From Carex sylvatica (taxonomy: Eukaryota > Streptophyta > Magnoliopsida > Poales > Cyperaceae): 64,000 nucleotides of DNA. Positions within the stretch are counted from its first letter, which is position 1. Every line of letters starts with the position of its first letter. The stretch spans positions 496,001 to 560,000 of the forward strand of contig CAXKVR010000034.1 in the NCBI GenBank assembly GCA_964058845.1. The letters run 5' to 3'. Of the stretch, positions 22,346 through 32,337 are shown in pieces. A model generated the notes under the pieces. That model saw only the letters and a program-made list of their open reading frames with translations, did no database searches and had not been told where the DNA came from. A program made the position numbers and the translations under genes.

Positions 22346-23118
22346 CCCTCCATTTCTGCCATTGCTAGGAGCAGTGCCACTGTCTTCTTCTCCTCTGTCA
22401 AGAGTTGGCATGGGTGATCCTTGACATCAGATAGTAGTATGAGAGATAGTTTTAAATAAAAATTATTATTACGGGCTTGGCATCAAAATGTAACATAGAC
22501 GTGATTTTGATTCCTAAGGACTTTGCAGAGGCAGGTTTGATTCTATTGAAACAAACCTCGTTTCTTTTTAACCATACATATCATAGAATAGCACCTCTAA
22601 TGAGGAGTTATCTTTTAATAGTATAACAACATCAATAAGTCACAAATTTAGAGTCGAAATTTTAGTAACTAAGAAAGGTATAAAGCTACAATTTAGAAAA
22701 TCCGTACACCAGTTTTAAATTGCACAATAGTGAAAAACATAATTCAATTCTCAAGCACAACTTAATCATCATATATATAAAACAGAGCTAAAACTGAATT
22801 AACGCAAGATGCAAAGCGAGATCTGATGCAGTAAGTACGCTATTCAAAAACACTAAATATGTTTCCCAAATAATAATAAAGAAAATATTAATGTAGTATA
22901 TTACTCAGTGTTGTAAAAAACGCTCGTTTATATTAATCGTTTGATTAGTCATTAGTGATGATCAAACTGTCAAGGAGTTTTTCGATTAATCCGCCGATTT
23001 TTTTTTATTATAGTCAATTATTTCTGATTATTCTTGATTAATCACTTGACGAGTACCCTGTCCGTCTGACGAGCGCACACTGTTATTTACAATATAACAA
23101 AATGTAAATACAAATAAA
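22346..23118. other. AT-rich intergenic DNA with possible repeat ends
   Basis: No gene seen. Around 22910-23070 the motifs TTGTAAAAAACGCTCG and CTTGACGAGTACC with several ATTAATC repeats look like a decayed MITE, but no flanking duplication was found. Confidence 0.35.
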
Positions 23119-23398
23119 TCATCATCGTACATAAAAGAAACTTACAGTACTTATAAAACAGCACTGTTACTTTCTCGAATAAATTAAAGTTTTTCAGTGC
23201 TACAATTTATTCAATGCAAATACATTTTATTTTGGTGTACACAGTCTAGAATTAAGAGTCCGCATTCAGATATAGACTTTTACAAAGAAAATGATCATGT
23301 GAGTGAATCTGATAATCCCATAAAATTTACTAAATAATCATGAGAATATTTGAATAAATTTTGTTCACGGGTATCTTTATTGCCTATTTTGTATGTTT
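23119..23398 (+). repeat. Dispersed direct repeat, copy 1 (copy 2 at 25203-25583)
   Basis: This block shares long matching stretches with 25203-25583 in the same orientation, for example GTGCTACAATTTAT, GCAAATACATTTTATTTT, AGTCCGCATTCAGATAT and AATAAATTTTGTTCA. Copy 2 carries about 85 extra bases near its start. It may be two remnants of one element or a segmental duplication. Confidence 0.65.
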
Positions 23399-23759
23399 TA
23401 AGTATTTAGAATTTTTTTAACTTGCAAATAAATTCAGTCAATCTAAAGAATTGGAGCAAAATTAGAAGAGTGTGATGTGCTCAACAAGAACTACTAATTC
23501 TTTGTGCCTCTTTGTCTTCTATCCTATGCTATCTGCTCTCTCCAGACTCCTCCTTTTTATTATATAAATTAAAAATTATAATTTTGTCCATGAAATTTAA
23601 AGTTCTACATGCTTACTGGTACAAAATAAACTAGGATGTGATGGTTAGGGAATTTTCACTGGTGTTAGATAAAATTTGTAATTTTATTATGTTTTACCGC
23701 CTTTCTTTAAAAAAGAAGTTCTACATGCATCAATACCTTATATATATAGAGAGAGAGAG

Positions 23760-24162
23760 AGTAAGGCTAGGGTGCTATGGGTTGCATAGAGGACTACGGT
23801 GCTACGGCTCAATATTTAAGTTTTCAAAATCTTAACGGTCGATCCGAACCGTTCATCTTGTTCTCCATATTAATATGTGTTTGGAAACCAAATTTTACAT
23901 TTTTTGAAAAATTTTTACTATTTTTTTAGATAGGTAGAAAATCACTTGATCTAAAAAATTCTTCACCATTCATATATTTGATTTTCTAACTATCTAAAAA
24001 AATAGTAAAAATTTTCCAAAAAATGTAAAATTTGGTCTCCAAACACATATTAATATGAAGAATAAGATGGACGGTTCGGATCGACCGTTAGGATTTTGAA
24101 AAGTTGAATATTGAGCCGTAGCACCGTAGCTCTCTATGCAACCCATAGCACCCTAGCCTTAC

Positions 24163-24163
<1 letters not shown>
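23760..24163. mobile_element. Foldback MITE, copy A (about 404 bp)
   Basis: Long inverted arms run from AGTAAGGCTAGGGTGCTATG at the left to its inverse at the right. The arms hold the family core (CGGATCGACCG, CATATTAATATG, GAGACCAAATTTTA-like and ACTATTTTTTTAGATAG strings). The element is embedded in GA and TA microsatellite, so its target duplication cannot be read. It shares the core with copies at 30173, 48812, 49248, 50523 and 62816. Confidence 0.8.
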
Positions 24164-24193
<30 letters not shown>

Positions 24194-25202
24194 GATTTCA
24201 ATTTTTTTATTCCGTCTTGGACCAAAACGGCAAGACTGAATGCAAGGACCCCCTTGATTTAAGTAGAGCCGTGGATAGTCTGTATGTTTGACGTGAGATT
24301 ATTTTATTTCCTGGATATATATTGCTGAAATGTTTTAATTGAATGAAAGAGAAATATTTTTAATACTTATGGAGATAACTCGTAACATTTGCATCAAGTT
24401 GCATATTTTGAAAAAGTAAAACCAGTTTCTCATAATATATATTTATGATTGATTACTTTTATGAAATTTGACGAAGTGATTACCAACGTTTGGATGGGGA
24501 CTAAATACAAAAGGTCAACACCTAGCACCAGCAGTTAGCATTTCACTTCAGAACAGAAATAGAAAAAGGATAATAATATATTTTGACTGGTCAGTAATTC
24601 TTTAAAAAATATAAATGAGAGAAACAAATGGTTGACTGGAAATTACATGGATACATCATATATATTATTTGTCTAGTTATTTCAGATTTCAATATCACAG
24701 GCTGGCGAATGGCAATTAAAGTTAGAGACGAGACGTCTCTTCTTCAAATGAGAATAGCATTACAAATTGAATGGGGAGTGTTTAATAGACATCAAATCAA
24801 ATCCAGTCTAATATTCGGTCGGAATTGTTTGATCTGCTTCAAAATTCGTAATGACAATTTATTATAAAATTCATCTCACGGATTAAACGCATGGATGAAT
24901 CTTGACAAAAATCAAATGGCTCTGATCGGATATCAGACGGCCACTCCCTTTGGATTTACTAATTTACTGATTAAGTAAGAAGGTCTAAACAAGGTTTCTC
25001 ATTTCATAAAACAGATTTCTGATATTGGATTGGATCTGGTCGGTGTGAATTATATTACTTAGGAAATCAAGCAATTAATGAACTGGACAATTCAAAATTC
25101 TACACACTTTAAAACTTACGATCTAGCATAACATCACAGATCAGGTCAGAATATTTTATAAATTTATATAATCTAACAAGACACAAATACACATACTTAA
25201 TC
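24164..25202. other. AT-rich intergenic DNA, no gene seen
   Basis: Starts with a (TA)n tract at 24164-24190. No open frame with family similarity and no element boundary was recognised. Confidence 0.4.
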
Positions 25203-25583
25203 ATCATCGTACATTTTATTTATACAAAATAAATAAAATAAAATTATAGTACTCACAAAACAATACTGTTACTTGTGTGCAATAAATTGAAGTCACGAGA
25301 TTGCTCGGAACAAGCAAAGACTGTTCCGACTGTACTTAGTCAAATTTATTTTATCATAGATTTTATGTTTTTTAGTGCTACAATTTATGAATGCAAATAC
25401 ATTTTATTTTGAGATACACAGGCAAGAATTAATAGTCCGCATTCAGATATTGACTTTTATAAAAAATGCTGCATCATGTGAATCTGAGAAAAACTCGAGA
25501 GTCCCAGAAAAATTACTGAATAATGATGAGAATATTTAAATAAATTTTGTTCATGGGTATCATTATTGTCTATTTTGTTTATT
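25203..25583 (+). repeat. Dispersed direct repeat, copy 2 (copy 1 at 23119-23398)
   Basis: Same orientation as copy 1 and about 1.8 kb downstream of it. It carries about 85 additional bases beginning near GAAGTCACGAGATTGC, either an insertion here or a deletion in copy 1. Confidence 0.65.
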
Positions 25584-25594
25584 ATATTATGTTT

Positions 25595-25874
25595 AGAGTA
25601 AGGCTTAGGTACTATAGATATATATATCATAAGGTTTTTGTGTTACGTTCTCAAAAATCTATTGTATAAACTTTAAACTTTAATCTAAGTAGCTCAGTAA
25701 ATTAGTCATATAATAAACTTATAGAATACTAATTTTTTGAAATTTTTGAAATTTTTTTACTATTTTTTATGATTTACCGAGTTACTTAAATCAAAGTTTG
25801 AAGTTTATATGATATAATTTTGAAACTGTAGCACATAAATTCTTATGTTATCCATAAGGCCTAAGTCTTACTCT
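25595..25874. mobile_element. Foldback MITE, copy B (about 280 bp, divergent)
   Basis: The ends are inverted repeats (AGAGTAAGGCTTAGGTAC at the left against AGAGTAAGACTTAGGCC at the right, inverted), and the arms pair through GTTTATAnnnTA and AAATTTTTTTACTATTTTTT blocks. The end sequence resembles copy A (AGTAAGGCTAGG). No clear target duplication. It abuts the next foldback element directly. Confidence 0.6.
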
Positions 25875-26283
25875 TAGGGTAGAACTTCCTAATTTCACCA
25901 AGCCTCTTTGTGAACTTAACTCTAAAACTAATCAGATTGGCTTCAAGCGACGAATCCAAACTGTTGAAATCCTTCTACTTTACGAGTGATGCATCTACAT
26001 GCAAAAAATTTAAAATTCTGAATTAATTATGTATAGAGTCAAGTGGTCAAAAGGCGTCCAAAAAATGAATGTATTAAAATTAATTTATAAACTTTCTAAT
26101 TTTGACCACTTGATTCTATACAGAATTAATTTGAAATTAAAATTTTTTCACGTGTAGACATATTACTTGTAAAGTAGAATGATTTCAACAGTTTTAATTC
26201 ATCATTTGAAGCCAATCCGATAAATTTTAGAGTTGAATTCACAAATAAACTTGATGAAATTAAAAACACCCTATTTCTACTCT
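25875..26283. mobile_element. Foldback element with about 190-bp inverted arms
   Basis: The left arm (GTAGAACTTCC, AATTTCACCAAG, AGATTGGCTTCAAG, TTCTACTTTACGAGT) is matched by the inverted right arm (AATTTCATCAAG, GGATTGGCTTCAAA, TTCTACTTTACAAGT). The arms meet near 26060-26110. A third, partial left arm of the same family lies at the window end (63860-64000). No target duplication was found. Confidence 0.7.
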
Positions 26284-27034
26284 TTATTAATATTATCATC
26301 ACTATTGTTAAACTTTAATGGGCCATAAAAAAATATTCAAATTAGGTGAATACTTACATTATTGAATAGAACTGTAACTTTATTATAAAGTACAAATAAA
26401 TTACAAATATTGTTTGGTTTGATCGGTACGGGTCCAAAATCGTTTTACTATTGTTTCTAATGTAAAATTTCTTTCGTCTTAAAATTTTCTGCTCAAGACT
26501 AGATAAATAATTATTAAAATTAAATGAATTCGTAAGATTTTTAAACTGGACAAATGAATTTTATCGTATCATTTCTTATTCTCTTCTTATTGACCAATTC
26601 GATCACTATCATTAATTATATTATTTATTGCCTCCTACGTGAAAAATATTACGCAAGTATGATTATCAAGTATTTGTATTTCTTCTCATTTTCACCCAAT
26701 GGGAACTCGAAATGAGCACTCGTATGCAATATTTTATTTTAATGAATATAAAAAGTCAACTATCACTTTCTCATGAATTAGTAACCATGATAAATTAGAA
26801 AGTTAATTAAAGGTCCATAAAAATTAGAAAGTTAATATAAGGTCCTTACAAAAGGAAGTCCATCCAGATCCGAATTTATATCATTAAGCTAACAAAATAT
26901 TTATATTTAGATTCGGACCATACGATCAGATTTCACACAATTATTAAAGAGAGCTTATATTCCACCTCCGACTGAATTGAGCAGGATTCTAATCGGACGG
27001 TCCTGATCTAAAAGGAAATATTATGTTACCTCAT
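26284..27034. other. AT-rich intergenic DNA, no gene seen
   Basis: No coding pattern, RNA gene or element boundary was recognised. Confidence 0.4.
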
Positions 27035-27045
27035 ATGTTATGGAC

Positions 27046-27712
27046 CGATATTTTTTTAATATCCAACATTAAATAAAAAATATCAAATATATCCAGCAAA
27101 ATTGAATATTTTTAAAAAAATGGCCGGCCAAGTTTTTTGTGTGTGTGTGAAATAGTTAATAGATTAATTAGTGTTAATTAGTATAATTTGTTAGAAATGT
27201 AGTTGTAAATTGTTAGAATTAGTTAGAAATGTACCAAAATTAGTATAATTTAGTTCTCAATTAGTTTTAATTAGTGTTAAATTAGTTATCAATTAGTGTT
27301 AATTAGATATCAATTAGGTGTAATTAGTGTTAATTTAGTATAATTTAGCATAATTAGCATATTTTAGGATAATCAACATAATTTAGCATAAGTGCTAGCA
27401 TAATTTAGTGTATTTAGTATAATTTAGCATAATTTAGTATAATTGGCATAATTTAGCATAATTTTTAGCATATTTTAGCATAATCTAACAAATTCTAATA
27501 ATTTATAACCATTTTGGAATTAAAATAAATTTAAAAATGTTAATCTATCAACTATTTCACAAAAAAAGTATATGACTGGCCAAAAATGACCGGTCCGTAT
27601 TTTTATTTCACCCGGCTAAAAAATGGTCGGTCTGAATATTTTTAAAAGTACTTAATTTTGCTGAATATATTTGATATTTTTTATTTAATGTTGGATATTG
27701 AAAAAAATATCA
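27046..27712. mobile_element. Mutator-like MITE with 11-bp TSD ATGTTATGGAC
   Basis: Inverted ends of about 100 bp (GATATTTTTTTAATATCC, AACATTAAATAAAAAATAT, AAATATATCCAGCAAAATT and their inverse). Direct repeats ATGTTATGGAC at 27035-27045 and 27713-27723 flank it. Long inverted ends and an 11-bp duplication fit a Mutator-like MITE. The centre is a series of short TTAGCATAATTTAG / TTAGTATAATT repeats. Confidence 0.75.
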
Positions 27713-27723
27713 ATGTTATGGAC

Positions 27724-28395
27724 TCTTTGTGAAAACCCTCAGTGATCTAGGCCTCCAATCTTCTTATCCACCATTTTTAAGCATAGTAACAAGATTTACA
27801 AATTATTTATGAATAATTTGAATTTGAGTTATTGGCAAATCAATTTTTATATTATTTGGTTTCCCGAAATATTAATGAATAATTCGCAAATTGTACATTT
27901 TTCCAAATTTATTGTGGTTTTTTTTTTTATCTTAATGTATAATTTTGAATTATTTTCAAATTACCAATGTTTGACTCCGTAAAACCTTTCTAAAATTATT
28001 AAGTTGTCATGTTAGATTGACAATAGCTCTGGAGGTCGTGTCAGTCATATGCCACATATTCTGTTGCAACTTTATCTGCTCAGAGAATCAAAATTCAAAG
28101 GGCGACCGTTTCCCTTCCTTTTTCCTTCTTCGTTCTTTCGCCCGCTGTGCACGCCAATTGAATACAAAATCCCAAAATCCTCCCTATGATGGAAGAGAAA
28201 AAATGGAAAATAATGAAGGAGAGAGAGAGACTCCATGGTCAACGATTCAACGAACGTGAATCCAGACATAGACTCGTAGTGGCCCCCCATTCCCTCGCCT
28301 CTTTCTCTCTCATTTCAACATTTCCAGGCTAAACCCCTCTTCTGCTCTCCAATTTTCTTAACCAAAAAGAAAAAGAATAAGAAAATCGAAATAAA
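27724..28395 (+). promoter_or_regulatory. Upstream region of the LEA_2 gene
   Basis: Intergenic DNA upstream of ATG 28396. The last 200 bp are pyrimidine-rich on the plus strand (CTCTTTCTCTCTCATTTC near 28301) and probably include the 5' UTR. No TATA box was assigned. Confidence 0.35.
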
Positions 28396-30992
28396 ATGCA
28401 TGCGAAGACGGATTCAGAGGCGACCAGCTACGCCTCGTCACCGCCGCGTAGGCAGGCGTACTACGTCCAGAGCCCGTCACACGAGTCAACACCGGCGCAC
28501 AGCCCCGCCGGTTCGCCGCCCCACTCGGCCTCTCTCGGCCGACACTCTCGTGAGTCTTCCACCAGTCGCTACTCTGGTTCGCTTAAACCCGGCGGGTCGG
28601 GAAAGATCAATCCCAACCAGGCAGATCAGAGGTATATAATAACATGTTTAGATCTTTTATACTTGTGCTAGATGTTTCGATTTTGTACTTGTTTGGTTTT
28701 CAATAATATACACTCTTAGTAGGTTATGAAACGGTTGGGGGTGGTACTGTGGTGTTTCCCTTTTTAGTAAAAACGAAAGAGAAAACAATAGTAGGTTTTT
28801 GCCTCTACTAAAATGAAAATTTGGAATTTTCTTTCAGGATGCTAAATAGGGAAAAATGATTTTTTTTTTTTTTTTGCCTCTTTGCTTACTTGTAGTTTGA
28901 AGAAATGCTTGACAGGTATAACCAAGTGTGAGAAATCCCTAGTAGGCCGGTTTGTGTAATTAAAATTATTTTTGTGTTATTGTCCCTTCCATCGTAATAA
29001 TCATTTTTGTCATTTTAACAAGAGTCTTATTTTTCAGCTTAATGTTAAATGTTCTTTGACTTTTTTGGTTGCATTCTATATGCCATTTCATACTTTGATT
29101 TTACCTTTTTTTTGCACAAGTGACCCCATAATGTTCAGGTTTTCATTTAGGTCCCAGAAACAGAAAATAATCATCACAATTTAAGTTTAGCTTTCTTTGT
29201 TATATATATTGACTAAACAAACCTTGTTCCGTATATTAATTTAAGGGGAGGAATGTGGAGGGAAGCAGATCACGCAATAGTGGAGGAGGAAGCCGGTTTA
29301 CTGGAGGAGGAGGTGGATGAGGAGATGAAGAGGAAGGGGATTCCTCGAAGGCTCTACGTTCTTGGCTTTATGTTCGCATTTTTGGTGCTGTTTTTCTTCT
29401 TCGCGCTAATTCTATGGGGCGCTAGTCATAACAAGCATCCCATAGTCACTGTGAATGTATGTACCATTTTTTTTTCCTTTTAAAAGGACTGAGGGCAGAT
29501 AGAAAATTTCAAACTGAGAAATATATGAATTTGAATGAATTGTATCCTCTTTTCTAAGTGCTGAGTGTCTAAATGTGAAATAAAAAGTTTTGTAGGATTG
29601 TTACATTATTTCCTAAATTAAGAGTTGAATTAAAATATCTTACTCTCATTGTGAAAATATTTCTTAAATATAATTTATACCCGATGCTGTTTGGTCTTTT
29701 TTTCTCGGTTTTAAGATCCGGAAACAGTATGTTTCGCAAGGGATATTACCATAAATACCACATTAACAGTAGGCAGGGTAGATTAGATATTATAGAAAAT
29801 GTCGTAAGCTTATTTCATATTGCCTCTGGGTTGAATAATTTGAGAACATTTTTTATTACACTATATATTTTGTAATTTGTGGAGGATAACATGTTCTGAT
29901 TTTTCTAAACTCTTGAGGCTATACAAATTGCAGAGCATTACATTCCACAATTTTGTAATACAAGCTGGAACGGATGCTTCATTGGTACCAACTGGATTGA
30001 GCACACTCAATTCCACTGTGAAGCTTTCTTACCGCAATACTGGTACATTTTTTGGAGTCCACGTCAGCTCGACCCCACTTGTGCTGTCCTACAGCCAACT
30101 TGTCCTTGCCACTGGAAATGTAAACATCCGATTAAATTACTGTTTTTTTCTCCTTTTTTTTTTTTTTTTGAATGAGGCTATGGTACTATGAATCAACATC
30201 TTTGTTTTCAAAGTTTAAATGGTCGATTTCAACATAATCTCCATATGAAAATGTACTTGCAGACTAAACATTTAAAATCACTACTTTGTTAGGAAATCAC
30301 TATTTTTGGATGGTTTAGAAGTATTAAATCAGGTGGTTTTCTATCTACCTAATAAAATAGTAAAAAATTTAAAATTTGATATACAAGTACATTTCACACA
30401 TTTTGAATATGAAGATGATGTTGAACAGTTTAGATCAAATTTATGGACTTCGAAAATAGAGATATTGATCCATATAGTATGGACCAATCCGTGCTATGCA
30501 TAGTACCATAGCCTCAGTCATTTTTTTGCTTCAATTTCTTTATATGCCAATCATATAATAACAGGTCTGATTCTGGTACAGTTCATATATATATATGTGT
30601 ATAATTTGAAGTTCGGTACCGTACCAATACATGCCTGACATCCCAGATTGCAATTTTCACTGTTCTGCGCAATAGACCTTTCTCACAATTTAAACTTTCT
30701 ACAGATGAACAAATTTTACCAATCAAGAAAGAGCGAGAGAAGCCTCACAGCAGTGGTACAAGGCAATGATGTTCCACTTTACGGAGGCGGGTCCAGTCTT
30801 AGCAGTACACCCGGTAAGGATACCAGGCCGATTCCTCTAAGCCTAAATTTCACACTTCGGTCGAGGGCGTATGTACTAGGCAAGTTGGTCAACCCTAAAT
30901 TCTATACCATTGTGAAATGCTCGTTGACATTGGATCAAACCAAAATCGGTACCACGGTTTCTCTCAAGAACTCATGTGAATATGGTGATTAG
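28396..30992 (+). CDS. LEA_2 (NHL-like) membrane protein, At1g45688/At2g41990-like, 4 exons
   Basis: Predicted 306-aa single-pass membrane protein of unknown function. Exons: 28396-28631, 29246-29456, 29934-30119, 30705-30992; all GT-AG and in phase. The N-terminus MHAKTDSEATSYASS, the YYVQSPSHES block, the GRHSRESSTSRYSGSLKPG block and SRAYVLGKLVNPKFY near the end are diagnostic of this small plant family. An acidic stretch (about 90-106) precedes IPRRLYVLGF and the transmembrane helix (about 115-138). The C-terminal LEA_2 domain (about 150-300) contains LSYRNTGTFFGVHVSSTPL and FYQSRKSERS. A foldback MITE (30173-30516) lies in the third intron. Related proteins sit at the plasma membrane or endomembranes; no biochemical role can be read from the sequence. 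Confidence 0.88.
30173..30516. mobile_element. Foldback MITE, copy E, in intron 3 of the LEA_2 gene
   Basis: Inverted ends read TGAGGCTATGGTACTATG on the left and its inverse on the right. The arms contain the shared core (GATTTCnnnATAATCTCCATAT and ACTATTTTATTAGGTAG-like strings). The left flank is a poly-T run, which hides any target duplication. It sits wholly within the intron and leaves both splice sites intact. Confidence 0.7.
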
Positions 30993-32337
30993 GTTAGAAT
31001 AATTATACATGAAGAATTTTGGTGGAATGAATTTTATTTTTTAGGTTCGCGTGTATAAATGCTTCTCAATGTAGAAACAACGGCTGTGATTATATTAATA
31101 CAGTACTTGCTATGACATTCTACGAAAAAAATCTTATTGGACAAGAATAAATGTTATACAACAATAAACAATTATCCATGGCTATACATGCAAAAAGCTT
31201 CCCCTTCGCGCCGTCCGGGTCATCCGGGCCATTCCTAGGGAGTAGGGATTATAGTTTATAGAAACATAAAGTCAAAAGTTTAAATATTAACAGTACAAAA
31301 ATATTAATTATAAAATGTGAATATGTGATGAATGAACAGCTGGTTTTAACGGCGTTTACATTGGGAGGGTCGTCTCATTATCGAGCAATTACTTTTTAAT
31401 ATTATTATTGCTATTTATATTGTAATTTTTTCTGATCTGATCCTGGTTTGTGTTTGATAAGGTAAATGAATATTTTATATATATATATTTTATAAATAGC
31501 AGCACAGACATCTTTATTTCTGAAAAAATAGTAGTTAAGTTATGCATGATATCTGAATGCATATATGCTTATAGTGTGGAAAAAACGTGCCGTGCCGTGA
31601 TTAAGTCGTGTTGTAATTCGCGTGCCGTGATTAAGTCGTGTCGTGATTAAATCGGTACTCCTAGTCTTCTACCTTCTCCTGTTCCGTGCCGTGCCGTGTC
31701 TTCTTTGCTAACAATTAGTCACGGCACACGAATGATCACGGCACGGAACACGCAAGACACGGTACGTATTTGACATCCGTGCCGTGCCGGAGCCGTGCCA
31801 TTCTGTGATGAAACCGGCTCCGGCGTGCCATTTTTCCCACTCTATATGCTTATCCTAATTGGTTTGATCCGAAACGGATCACATCCTTATTTGTAATTTC
31901 GTAAAGCTCTCTACATGAACTTTTCACAATTCTGATCTGAATCGTCTGAAGCATTTTCTAATGAAACATGTGTGAATTCCAAACTAGCGCCAAAGGTCCA
32001 TCTTTCTTGGGATCTATGTTGAAACTTGAAAGAGTCGTACACAAATTAGGTTTTGCCAAATGTTAAATGGCCGAACTAAGCTTGGGAATTTGCAATATCA
32101 AGCCCATCAAATCCATGTCATTAGGCCCAACAACACAAAAATCTTGTAATTTTTTTTTTGGGTGTTGAGCAACGACCAACGAGTCCTGTCCTGTATTTAT
32201 TTCGACTACAGAACAACAATATCACCACAGACAAACACACAAGGATAACAATTGATACGCAAACTATAAAATGTTACTATATCTGATCATCCTTGTAAAT
32301 AACTTACAGGTATATCCACATTTTTTTTCTTCTATTG
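30993..32337. other. Intergenic DNA between LEA_2 and subtilase 3' ends
   Basis: The two flanking genes converge here, so both 3' UTRs fall inside. At about 31580-31830 there is a cluster of GTGCCGTGATTAAGTCGTG, GTGCCGTGCCG and inverse CACGGCACG motifs, which looks like the subterminal repeats of a decayed hAT element. No ends or duplication were found. Confidence 0.45.

Noticed and set aside
31450..31650. A 66-aa open frame ending in Cys/Arg/Val repeats
   Set aside because: It runs into the GTGCCGTGATTAAGTCGTG repeat cluster and is a product of that repeat.
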